From NCBI GenBank assembly GCA_001769505.1, contig MEOF01000007.1, positions 1 to 40,224 of the forward strand: 40,224 nt of DNA, written 5' to 3'. The notes beneath the pieces are model-generated. The model saw only the letters and a program-made list of their open reading frames with translations. It ran no database searches and had not been told where the DNA came from. The stretch comes from Bacteroidetes bacterium GWF2_33_38 (GTDB taxonomy: Bacteria; Bacteroidota; Bacteroidia; Bacteroidales; GWF2-33-38). Below, piece after piece: positions 31,554-39,006 of this stretch; the stretch's first letter is position 1; every line of letters starts with the position of its first letter. Made by a program: the position numbers and the translations under genes.

Positions 31554-31811
31554 TTATTTGTGCATTGTGTGATGTTTTGCATCTTCTTTACGAGCTTCGC
31601 TTGCTATGCAATGATGTCCATCTGCTTTAACCGCACTATGTGATGCTTTTTCGTGATTTCCTTCAGCGTGATGTTTTGCTGCATCGTGATGGTGTTTTGC
31701 TGCTTCTTCGTGATGTTTTGCAGCTTTTTTGTGGTTTTCAATACCTTTTTGATTTTCGGCTGCATCTACGATTGTTTCAATTTTTTTCTTTGGTTCTAAT
31801 GTCGTTGTCAT
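31554..31811 (-). CDS. His/Ala/Lys-rich repeat protein, 85 residues
   Basis: The central 45 residues are built of a heptad-like unit: NHKKAAKHHEEAAKHHHDAAKHHAEGNHEKASHSAVKADGHH. AAKHH occurs three times, seven residues apart, which would form an amphipathic helix with a histidine face. It could bind Zn, Ni or Cu ions, or buffer pH. There is no signal peptide, so it is cytoplasmic. Small proteins with AAxHHxxAAxHH repeats are known in many stress-related operons, but their role is not settled. First gene of unit 7. Confidence 0.82.
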   Translation of the reverse strand: MTTTLEPKKKIETIVDAAENQKGIENHKKAAKHHEEAAKHHHDAAKHHAEGNHEKASHSAVKADGHHCIASEARKEDAKHHTMHK

Positions 31812-31848
31812 AATAATTATGTATTAATTTGTAACTGAATTGTTACTA

Positions 31849-31916
31849 TGCAAAGGTTGGTCGAAAATGGATTTTTTGTGTTACACAAAAGTTGAAATAA
31901 GTTGTAACATTCACAC
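31849..31916 (-). promoter_or_regulatory. Regulon promoter block, copy 7 (His-rich protein unit)
   Basis: GTGTGAAT, 23 bp, TGTAACACA, 22 bp, TTTGCA on the minus strand, 37 bp before the ATG. The leader stem is GTAAC-AATTCA-GTTAC: both arms differ from the GTGRA/TTCAC stem of the other copies but still pair perfectly. Confidence 0.87.
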
Positions 31917-32077
31917 CTTTTTAATGTGATAATTTGGTAATTTGATGATGTGATAATTTGAAGAAAATAAAAAAATGTGCTAATTTATTAATGTGCTAAT
32001 ATGCTAATTTAAAATTGTTAATTGCAGATTACTAATTGCTAATTGATATTCAACTTTATAAACTTTACGAACTTGAT
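31917..32077. repeat. Modular spacer (two C modules, B, A)
   Basis: Plus strand: C twice (AATGTGATAATTTGGTAATT and AAATGTGCTAATTTATTAAT), B (AATTGCAGATTACTAATTGC), A (AACTTTATAAACTTTACGAA). The A module lies directly after the stop codon of the response regulator gene. Confidence 0.7.
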
Positions 32078-32515
32078 TTATCTTTCATTTTTATAATTAT
32101 AATCTGGAAAGTATTTTTGCATAATCTCACCAATCATATCAAAAGATATTGGTTTATTTTTAAATTCAGCTATTTCTGGAATTGTTTCAGCTCTAGCCTT
32201 ATCATCTGGATTTAAAGAAGCCGTAAGCATTACAATTATAATTTCTCCTTTTTGAAAAACATTTAATTTTTGATATTCTTCTAAAAATTCCCAACCATCC
32301 ATTTTAGGCATATTAATGTCAAGAAAAATTAATTTTGGTTGAGGATAAATATTATCTTGATTTTCGTTATTTGTCAAATAATCAATAGCTTCGCTTCCAT
32401 TCAATGAAATTTCTATTTGTTCAGTTATTTCGGCTTTTTCTATGGTATTTTTGTTTAAATAATTCATTCCTTCATCATCTTCAACTAATAATACACAATT
32501 GAGTTTCTTTTTCAT
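32078..32515 (-). CDS. Receiver-only response regulator (partner of the kinase at 32526)
   Basis: 145 residues from the ATG at 32515. A full REC domain: acidic pair in LLVEDDEGMN, phosphoacceptor Asp66 in LIFLDINMPKMDGWEF, Thr in MLTASLN and the conserved Lys in FKNKPIS. There is no output domain, so it acts through protein contacts or passes phosphate on. It starts 10 bp after the kinase gene. A longer frame overlapping the kinase is not supported. Proteins of this size and motif (CheY-like with xNMPxMDGWEFL) are frequent partners of coiled-coil kinases in Bacteroidota. Confidence 0.92.
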   Translation of the reverse strand: MKKKLNCVLLVEDDEGMNYLNKNTIEKAEITEQIEISLNGSEAIDYLTNNENQDNIYPQPKLIFLDINMPKMDGWEFLEEYQKLNVFQKGEIIIVMLTASLNPDDKARAETIPEIAEFKNKPISFDMIGEIMQKYFPDYNYKNER

Positions 32516-32525
32516 CTGTTTATAT

Positions 32526-33452
32526 TTATTGTATTGTAAAATAAAAAGTACTTCCTTCGTTAATCTTTGATACAACCCAAATTGTACCATTATGTAACTC
32601 TATAATTTTTTTACATAAAGACAATCCCATACCTATTCCTTCAAATTCATTTCGATTGTTATTTCTTTTAAAAATTTCAAATATTTTTTCTTTTCCTTTG
32701 TCTTCAATACCAATTCCATTATCCTGAATTGCAAAACGCCACTTTTTATCTTGTTTACTAGCTGAAATTATAATTTCTGGAGCAATTTCATTTTTTCTGA
32801 ATTTTATGGCATTGCTGATTAAATTTTGAAATAGTTGTTTTAATTCTTCGGAATAACCATATAATATTGGCAAATCAGTTACAATTATTTTTGCCTTACT
32901 ATGCCTTATTTGAACTTTAAGGTCAGAAAGAACTTCTTTAACTATTTGATTGCAGTCAACACTTGTTATTTCTTTCTCTTTCCCAATTCTTGAATAATCC
33001 AATAAACCTTTCACTAATTCTTGCATACGATTTGATGATTTTGAAATGAAATCGATATATGTGTGTGTTTGTTCATCAATTTTATTTTTATAATCATTTT
33101 GAATAAGTTCGGCAAAGCATTTTAATGAATTTAAAGGTTCTTGAAGGTCATGAGATGTTATATAGGCAAACTGTTCTAATTCTTTATTTTGGTTATCCAA
33201 TTTCTTATTTTGAAGTAGAATTCCTTTGTTTATTGAAATTAATTCTGATGCTCGTTTTTCTTTTTCTTCATTTTGAAAAGCAAGTTTAACTTCAATATTT
33301 TTAAGTTCTCTATATGCAAAGACTAATTCATTTGCTCGTTTTTCTTTTTCTTCATTTTGAAATATTTGCAAATTTTTAGCTATAATTAATTCGTTTGATA
33401 GTTTCACAATTTGTTTTTCAAATTCTTCATATGTAGGTTTTGTATTTATCAT
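32526..33452 (-). CDS. Cytoplasmic sensor histidine kinase with coiled-coil input
   Basis: 308 residues with no membrane segment and no sensory domain of known type. Residues about 8-95 are coiled coil and contain the motif FQNEEKEKRA(N/S)EL twice (from 31 and from 59). This is the same motif as in the repeats of the hybrid kinase at 36145-39006. HisKA follows with His101 in YITSHDLQEPLNSL. The ATPase has the N box in FQNLISNAIKFRKNE, G1 in DNGIGIEDKG and G2 in GIGMGLSLCKKIIE. It probably senses through protein contacts in the cytoplasm. It is led by promoter block 8 and forms a two-gene operon with the receiver protein. Confidence 0.92.
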   Translation of the reverse strand: MINTKPTYEEFEKQIVKLSNELIIAKNLQIFQNEEKEKRANELVFAYRELKNIEVKLAFQNEEKEKRASELISINKGILLQNKKLDNQNKELEQFAYITSHDLQEPLNSLKCFAELIQNDYKNKIDEQTHTYIDFISKSSNRMQELVKGLLDYSRIGKEKEITSVDCNQIVKEVLSDLKVQIRHSKAKIIVTDLPILYGYSEELKQLFQNLISNAIKFRKNEIAPEIIISASKQDKKWRFAIQDNGIGIEDKGKEKIFEIFKRNNNRNEFEGIGMGLSLCKKIIELHNGTIWVVSKINEGSTFYFTIQ

Positions 33453-33480
33453 TATTTTAAATTAATTATGAATTTCACTT

Positions 33481-33548
33481 TGTAAAGATGCTTCGTTTTC
33501 ATTCTAAATGTTTTACATGAAATTTAAAATAAGTTGTAATATTCACAC
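33481..33548 (-). promoter_or_regulatory. Regulon promoter block, copy 8 (kinase-receiver operon)
   Basis: GTGTGAAT, 23 bp, TGTAAAACA, 22 bp, TTTACA on the minus strand, 28 bp before the ATG. The leader keeps GTGAAATTCAT but not the full 16-nt stem. Confidence 0.82.
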
Positions 33549-33598
33549 CTTTTAGAAAGTTAAAAACTATAAGTGAAAAGTGAAAAATTTAAGTAACT

Positions 33599-33756
33599 CG
33601 TCATTGCGAGGCACGAAGCAATCTCAAATATTGAAATGTCGAACGGACTGTCATTTCGAGGGAAGCGTAGCGACGAGAAATCTAAATGGTTTAAAGTATG
33701 AGATTTCTCACAGTACGTTCGAAATGACAGCCAATTCAGCATTACAATTATTTATT
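33599..33756. repeat. 158-bp direct repeat, copy 1 (R + H composite)
   Basis: CGTCATTGCGAGGCACGAAG starts the R part and an H hairpin follows at 33650-33732. About 95% identical to 35389-35546, with eight differences by eye. It lies on the distal side of promoter block 8 behind an E module. After it come a GTTTCGACTTCGCTCAACGA repeat and an A module up to the next gene's stop. Confidence 0.85.
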
Positions 33757-33826
33757 ATAATCGGGCGTTTCGACTTCGCTCAACGATCTTTGATTTCGAC
33801 TTTACAAACTTTACGAACTTGATGAA

Positions 33827-34303
33827 CTATTGATTAATCGCAATTTGAATTTCTCTTAAATCGGTATTAATATCACTTACATCTTGGTTCATTTCTGTTT
33901 TAAATTTTGTCCATCTTGCATCTTCATTTTCTTTATATTCAATCAATTGCATTCTTAAATTATTGTTGTCGGTTTCTAAATAATTAATGCTTTTGAATGA
34001 TTTAACTTGAATATTTGGGTTCTTTTTTAATTCTTTAATTTTTTTATCATTTGAAATGATTTTTCTTTCAATATCAGTTTTAAAAATAGACCATTCGTCA
34101 GTTTTTTCTATTTTGGTTACAGTTTCAACCTTTTTAGTTTCTGGAATTACTTTATTTATAATTATACTATCATTTTTCACCATTCTATTTTTTTTGAAAA
34201 GTTCAAATGAATTATCAGTATTTACACTATGCGATTCGCAAGCTTGTAAAAAAATCATTACAAAACTTACAATTACAATTTTTGATAAATTTTTAGTTTT
34301 CAT
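33827..34303 (-). CDS. Coiled-coil lipoprotein, paralogue of 28675
   Basis: 158 residues with a lipobox LQAC (about residues 19-22). The mature part is charged and mostly helical (FELFKKNRMVKNDSIIINKVIPETKKVETVTKIEKTDEW...). The C-terminal LRMQLIEYKENEDARWTKFKTEMNQDVSDINTDLREIQIAI aligns with the end of the lipoprotein at 28675-29109. It follows the DUF4239 gene after 133 bp of spacer repeats, in unit 9. Function unknown; an envelope coiled coil is likely. Confidence 0.83.
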   Translation of the reverse strand: MKTKNLSKIVIVSFVMIFLQACESHSVNTDNSFELFKKNRMVKNDSIIINKVIPETKKVETVTKIEKTDEWSIFKTDIERKIISNDKKIKELKKNPNIQVKSFKSINYLETDNNNLRMQLIEYKENEDARWTKFKTEMNQDVSDINTDLREIQIAINQ

Positions 34304-34436
34304 TTTTTTATTTTTAAGATTTTTGAATTCAGAATTCAGGAGTCAGAAGCCAGAAAAAAAATACGAATTTCTAATTACTGATTACTCTTTACTCATAACT
34401 CATTACTTTTAACTCTTAACTTTTCACTTTTAACTT
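34304..34436. repeat. Modular spacer (D, G, E)
   Basis: Plus strand: D (TTCAGAATTCAGGAGTCAGA, AGCC), B-like (TTTCTAATTACTGATTACTC), G (CTCATAACTCATTACTTTTA), E (CTTTTCACTTTTAACTTTTA). The E module encodes the last residues and stop of the DUF4239 protein. Confidence 0.7.
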
Positions 34437-35249
34437 TTAACTCTTCACTTTTCCCTCATCTGCCCAATGTTCCATTGTGAAAATTTGCATATATGACTCT
34501 GGTTTAATGCTTAAATTTCCTGTAAAAGGATGATCGAGAATAATAATTATAAAAAATAACATTCCAATAAATGCTCCCAAAAGTGAATTCAGAATTATAT
34601 GAATATGCAAATTTTCAATGTCGACCAACAAAGAACAAATAAGTGTAATTAAAGCTCCTAAAATAATTGGTAACCACATAATTGGTGGAATTTCAGCTTC
34701 AATTGATGAAGTTCGAAGTTCACGATAAGTTGCTAATTCATTCAAATGATGAAACATTTCGGCAACTAACTGAATTTGAAATTGATTTTTAGGATTTAAA
34801 TGTTCAATTTTATAAAAAACTTGATTGAATGATTCTGCGGTTTTTTGACTTGTTTTCATCAATCCCATATTTGGAATTTCTTCGTTTACAACATTGAACA
34901 CAAAATCGAGATAAACGGTCATTAATTCTTTGGCTTCTATTGTGTCTGGATAAAATTTAATATCGCGATACAAACCCATTGCCGAACTTCCTTCAATACT
35001 TACATTTCCTTGAGTTTCATTTAATTGACCCCAAACTACAAAAACAACAAATCCTAATAAAAGTGAATATAAACTTGCAATTGCAGTAAAGAAAAATCCT
35101 GTAACTTCGTTGTGCGAACGCAATACTTTTAATTTCACATATTTGTGAAAAAAATATGTTCCTAAACCTGCTGATATCGCTCCAACTATAATTATTGAAA
35201 CAAAAAATACCAATGGCGGAATTTGAAGTAAATAATATGTAATCGACAT
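34437..35249 (-). CDS. DUF4239 (bestrophin-like) membrane protein
   Basis: 270 residues with four membrane segments: about 12-33, 48-72, 190-210 and 220-242. The signature EVTGFFFTAIASLYSLLLGFVVFVVWGQLNETQ follows the second segment boundary, and the long loop between segments 2 and 3 is soluble and helical. DUF4239 proteins are predicted to resemble bestrophin channels; transport is not proven. The C-terminal residues KVKS and the stop are encoded by the E spacer repeat. First gene of unit 9. Confidence 0.88.
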   Translation of the reverse strand: MSITYYLLQIPPLVFFVSIIIVGAISAGLGTYFFHKYVKLKVLRSHNEVTGFFFTAIASLYSLLLGFVVFVVWGQLNETQGNVSIEGSSAMGLYRDIKFYPDTIEAKELMTVYLDFVFNVVNEEIPNMGLMKTSQKTAESFNQVFYKIEHLNPKNQFQIQLVAEMFHHLNELATYRELRTSSIEAEIPPIMWLPIILGALITLICSLLVDIENLHIHIILNSLLGAFIGMLFFIIIILDHPFTGNLSIKPESYMQIFTMEHWADEGKVKS

Positions 35250-35281
35250 TTTACAAGATTTTTTAACGTGTTAAATTCTCT

Positions 35282-35349
35282 TGTAAAATTAATCTCGAAT
35301 GTAAACTTTTGTATTACAGAATTGTGGAAATGAATTGCAATATTCACAC
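35282..35349 (-). promoter_or_regulatory. Regulon promoter block, copy 9 (DUF4239-lipoprotein unit)
   Basis: GTGTGAAT, 23 bp, TGTAATACA, 22 bp, TTTACA on the minus strand, 32 bp before the ATG. The most diverged copy together with copy 10, but spacing is unchanged. The leader carries a different dyad, ACAAGA/TCTTGT with an inner TTTAAC/GTTAAA. Confidence 0.78.
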
Positions 35350-35388
35350 CTTTTGGGAAAGTGAAAAGTGAAAAATTGTTGATTAATT

Positions 35389-35546
35389 CGTCATTGCGAG
35401 GCACGAAGCAATCTCAAATATTGAAATGTCGAACGGGCTGTCATTTCGAGGGAAACGCAGTGACGAGAAATCTAAATGGTTTGAAGTTTGAGATTTCTCA
35501 CAGTACGTTCGAAATGACAACCAATTCAGCATTTCAATTATTTATT
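35389..35546. repeat. 158-bp direct repeat, copy 2 (R + H composite)
   Basis: Same length, order and position (distal to a promoter block, behind an E module) as 33599-33756. The H part is at about 35440-35522, with paired arms GAGAAATCT/AGATTTCTC and GTCATTTCGAG/CGAAATGAC. Confidence 0.85.
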
Positions 35547-35580
35547 TGAAATTTTGTCATCGGAACAGACGAAAAAAAAT

Positions 35581-35613
35581 AGAAGCAAAGCTTTTTCAAA
35601 AAGCTTTGCTTCT
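35581..35613 (-). terminator. Strong intrinsic terminator after the AraC-kinase-receiver unit
   Basis: AGAAGCAAAGCTTTT and AAAAGCTTTGCTTCT form a perfect 15-bp stem with a 3-nt loop. On the minus strand it is followed by ATTTTTTTT. It lies 101 bp after the receiver gene and is followed by a GTTTCGACTACGCTCAACGA repeat on the receiver side. Confidence 0.92.
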
Positions 35614-35713
35614 TTATTATAATCGGCGTTTCGACTACGCTCAACGACCTTTGATTTCAACCTATAAACTAATCAACCAATCAACAACTTTTCACTTTTA
35701 GTTTTTCACTTTC

Positions 35714-36148
35714 TTACATTCTCTCCATATACCATTTCAATTCTTTTTCCATTTTTTTGTAGCGGAAAATTGTAGTAATAATTTTTTGAAGGCGAACAAA
35801 AGCAGTTTCGCTTTTTACAACATAATCGAAAGCACGATGGTGCATACAATTTATTGCAACATCAATTTTATCTTGAGAAGAAAGCATAACTACGGGAATA
35901 TCAGGATTATATGCCTTTATTTTGTCTAAAGTTTCAATTCCATTCATTGCATCTTTTTCAATTCCATCAAGAAAATAATCGAGAATAATTACATCGGGAT
36001 TGTGCGACAAACTTTTCATACAAAGTTCGCCTGTTGCGTAAGTTTCGATGGCAAAATCGGCGTGTTCTAAAAATTGAATTTCTAATAATTTAAGAAACAC
36101 AGCATCGTCATCAACAAGGAATAATTTTATTTTTTCGGTCTTCATCAT
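35714..36148 (-). CDS. Receiver-only response regulator (partner of the hybrid kinase)
   Basis: 144 residues: a REC domain with LVDDDAVF, phosphoacceptor Asp57 in VIILDYFLDG, Ser in MLSSQDK and Lys in VVKSETA, then a basic helical end (IFRYKKMEKELKWYMERM). No DNA-binding or enzymatic output domain. The ATG overlaps the stop of the hybrid kinase gene (ATGA), so translation is coupled. A second ATG follows directly and could also be used. It probably receives phosphate from the HPt domain of the kinase and acts by protein contact. Confidence 0.92.
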   Translation of the reverse strand: MMKTEKIKLFLVDDDAVFLKLLEIQFLEHADFAIETYATGELCMKSLSHNPDVIILDYFLDGIEKDAMNGIETLDKIKAYNPDIPVVMLSSQDKIDVAINCMHHRAFDYVVKSETAFVRLQKIITTIFRYKKMEKELKWYMERM

Positions 36149-39006
36149 TTTGTGTTTTTAATCTTATTTAATTCTTCTTCTAATTCGCTACAAGCTTGAT
36201 TACAAACGTTTTCTATTTGTAAAACCAAAAACGGAATTCCATCGGTTTGTTGTTGTGTGCTTGCATATTCTTGAACTTTTTTTGCCATAATTTCAAAATC
36301 TGAACTTATTCCCATAATTGAAAACGATGGTATCATTTTATGTACCGATTTGTGCAACAAACTCCAATCTTTATCTTGCAAACTTTGTTTCATTGCCGAA
36401 ATTAATGGTGGCGTTTGTTCCAAATATAGTGTAATCATTTCCATCATTAATTTGGGGTCTGATTTTGTTAAATGAATTATATAATTTAAGTTTATACATT
36501 TCGTTTTTGAGATTTCAAGTTCTTCATTTCCATGACATTTTACAGTAACAGGTTTCTTAACTAAACTAATTATTTTACTGTACAATAATCGTTCGTCAAC
36601 AGGTTTTGCAATATAATCGTTCATTCCAACGGCTTTGCATTTTGCCAAATCTACGGTAGTTACATCGGCGGTTAAAGCAATAATTGGAATTCGCGAATTC
36701 ATTGTGTTTCTGATATATTCGGTGGTTTCAAAACCGTTCATAACAGGCATTTGCAAATCCATCAAAATAATATCATAAGATTTTAATTCTAATTTTTCGA
36801 TTGCAATTTTTCCGTTTGATGCAATATCTCTATCAAATCCAAAATCGTCTAAAAGAGTTTTCATAAGTAATTGATTTAAAGCCATATCTTCAACTACTAA
36901 AACTTTTATATTTTTAATTTCTGTATCAATTTCCAAAATTTCGTTTTCAATTTCTTGAATAATATCGGTTTTTAAAAATGGTAAAATAAACCTAAAAGTT
37001 GAACCTTCGCCAATTCTACTTTCCACTTCAATTTTTCCGCCTTGTGGTTCAACTAATTGTTTCACAATTGAAAGCCCTAAACCTGTTCCGCCATACAACC
37101 GCGAAGTTCCGCTACTTGCTTGACTAAAAGTTTCAAATATTTTTTTGATTTTATCGTTGTCAATTCCAATTCCGGTATCGGTTACAGAAAATTCGATATT
37201 TACTTTTTCATCATCTTCACTCAACAAACGAACGCTTACTGTAATTTTTCCTTTCGATGTGAATTTTACAGCATTGCTCACTAAATTTAAAATAATTTGA
37301 TGTAAACGTATTGAGTCGCCAAGTAAAACATCAGGAATTTTTTTGTCGTATTCTTTAATTAAAACTAAATTTTTTTCTTGAATTTTGGTTTCAAACAAAT
37401 GTAACATTGCCGAAATTGAAACTTCCATTTTGAATGGAGTTTGTTCAAATATCATTTTTCCGGCATCAACTTTTGCCAAATCTAAAATGTCGTTAATTAG
37501 CACAATTAGTGCGTCGCCACTCAATTTTATGGCTTGTAAATATTCGCGTTGTTTTAAAGTTAATTCGGTCTTCAAAATCACTTTCGTAAATCCAATAATT
37601 GCATTCATTGGCGTACGAATTTCGTGGCTCATATTCGACAAAAATTGTTGTTTTGCTTTCACAGCATTTTCAGCAATTATGGTTGCACTTTCGGCTTTGC
37701 TTTTGGCTTCTTCGGCAATTTCGGTTGCTAATTCGGCAAAAACTTTTGCTTCAATTAATTCAGTTTCAATTCGTTTTTGTTCAGTAATATCACGAGCAAC
37801 TACAACAATTCCAAGCACATTTTCTCTATCGTCTTTATAAACCGAACCATTGAATAAAACATCGGTAAGTTTGTGATCTTTAATAGTTAACGGATAATCG
37901 GCAACAAATCCTTTTGCAAAAACTTCGCGATAAACTTCACGTGCTTTTTGCGGATTTGTAAAATAATCGAAAAAATCGCTTCCAATAATTTTTTCGCGTG
38001 AAATTCCAATTATTTTAACCGAAGCTTCGTTCATATCGGTAATTTTTCCTTCGGTATTAATAGTAAATAATGGGTCGCGACTTGCTTCTATTAAACGTCG
38101 AGCATAGTTTGCAATCCTCAACTCATCGGCACGTTTCACTTTTTCTTCATTTTGAAAAACAAGTTCTTTATTTGCAATTCCTAATTCATCAGCACGTTTT
38201 TCTTTTTCATTATTTTGAAATGCAAGTTCTGTATTTGCAATATCTAATTCGGCTGCACGTTTTTCTTTTTCATTATTTTGAAAAGCAAGTTCTTTGTTGG
38301 CAATTACCAATTCGGCTGCACGTTTTTCCTTTTCATCATTTTGAAACGCAAGTTCTTCGTTGGCAATTGTTAATTCGTTGGCACGTTTTTCTTTTTCGTC
38401 ATTTTGAAACGCAAGTTCTTTGTTTGCAATAACCAATTCGGCAGCACGTTTTTCCTTTTCATCGTTCTGAAACGCAAGTTCTTTGTTTGCAATTGTTAAT
38501 TCGTTTGCTCGTTTTTCTTTTTCGTTGTTTTGAAAAACAAGTTCTTTGTTTGCAATTCGCAATTCATCGGCACGTTTTTCTTTTTCATCGTTTTGAAACG
38601 CAAGTTCTTTGTTTGCAGTTCTTAATTCAATTGCCCATTTTTGTTCCGAAATATCTCTTGCAATAACCACAGCACCAATCACAATATCGTTTTCATCTTT
38701 ATAAACCGAACCATTAAACAAAACATCGGTAAGTTTTCCACTTTTATGACGAAAAGTCAACGGGATATCTGTAACTGAACCTTTTGCAAAAACTTCTTTA
38801 TAAACTTCACGAGCTTTTTTTGGTTCTGTAAAATAATCACAAAAATTTTTTCCAATAAGTTGTTCACGTTCAATTCCTGTAATATTCACCTTTGCTTGGT
38901 TCATATCGGTAATTTTCCCATCAATACTTATCGTAATTAACGGATCTAAACTAGCTTCAATTAAACTGCTTGCGTATAATGAATTATGTGTTTTTGTTCG
39001 TTCCAT
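36145..39006 (-). CDS. Hybrid sensor kinase: PAS - 21-residue repeats - PAS - HisKA - HATPase - REC - HPt
   Basis: 953 residues, soluble. PAS1 is at about 10-120 and PAS2 at about 302-410. They are clear duplicates (YASSLIEASLDPLITI.. / YARRLIEASRDPLFTI.., KAREVYKEVFAKG / KAREVYREVFAKG, TDVLFNGSVYKD in both). Between them, residues 127-294 are eight exact-length 21-residue repeats of the type ELxIANKELAFQNDEKEKRA plus a partial ninth. A second helix (410-455) precedes HisKA with His461 in NMSHEIRTPMN. The ATPase has LVSNAVKFTSKG, DTGIGI and GGTGLGLSIVK. The REC phosphoacceptor is Asp750 in ILMDLQMP and the HPt His is His889 in SVHKMIPSF. All steps of an internal phosphorelay are present. It lies in unit 10 between the AraC gene and the receiver gene. 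Confidence 0.95.
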   Translation of the reverse strand: MERTKTHNSLYASSLIEASLDPLITISIDGKITDMNQAKVNITGIEREQLIGKNFCDYFTEPKKAREVYKEVFAKGSVTDIPLTFRHKSGKLTDVLFNGSVYKDENDIVIGAVVIARDISEQKWAIELRTANKELAFQNDEKEKRADELRIANKELVFQNNEKEKRANELTIANKELAFQNDEKEKRAAELVIANKELAFQNDEKEKRANELTIANEELAFQNDEKEKRAAELVIANKELAFQNNEKEKRAAELDIANTELAFQNNEKEKRADELGIANKELVFQNEEKVKRADELRIANYARRLIEASRDPLFTINTEGKITDMNEASVKIIGISREKIIGSDFFDYFTNPQKAREVYREVFAKGFVADYPLTIKDHKLTDVLFNGSVYKDDRENVLGIVVVARDITEQKRIETELIEAKVFAELATEIAEEAKSKAESATIIAENAVKAKQQFLSNMSHEIRTPMNAIIGFTKVILKTELTLKQREYLQAIKLSGDALIVLINDILDLAKVDAGKMIFEQTPFKMEVSISAMLHLFETKIQEKNLVLIKEYDKKIPDVLLGDSIRLHQIILNLVSNAVKFTSKGKITVSVRLLSEDDEKVNIEFSVTDTGIGIDNDKIKKIFETFSQASSGTSRLYGGTGLGLSIVKQLVEPQGGKIEVESRIGEGSTFRFILPFLKTDIIQEIENEILEIDTEIKNIKVLVVEDMALNQLLMKTLLDDFGFDRDIASNGKIAIEKLELKSYDIILMDLQMPVMNGFETTEYIRNTMNSRIPIIALTADVTTVDLAKCKAVGMNDYIAKPVDERLLYSKIISLVKKPVTVKCHGNEELEISKTKCINLNYIIHLTKSDPKLMMEMITLYLEQTPPLISAMKQSLQDKDWSLLHKSVHKMIPSFSIMGISSDFEIMAKKVQEYASTQQQTDGIPFLVLQIENVCNQACSELEEELNKIKNTK
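38107..38628 (-). repeat. 63-bp in-frame tandem repeat array inside the hybrid kinase gene
   Basis: Eight complete 63-bp units and a partial ninth encode the 21-residue (three heptad) repeats. Changes fall mainly at the third residue (R, T, V, D, G), at position 14 (D, N or E) and at position 21 (D, N or A). The array looks prone to copy-number change without frameshift. Confidence 0.93.

Noticed and set aside
33560-33822. Short frames on both strands with RGTKQSQILKCRT-like products, and the like at 35361-35549, 29367-29618 and 18432-18647
   Set aside because: They run through the R and H intergenic repeats. The encoded peptides are well-known artefacts of this repeat type and change frame between copies.
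38070-38432. 120-codon plus-strand frame of repeated His/Leu/Phe-rich units
   Set aside because: It is the complementary reading of the 63-bp repeat array of the hybrid kinase. Its regularity is a by-product of that array.
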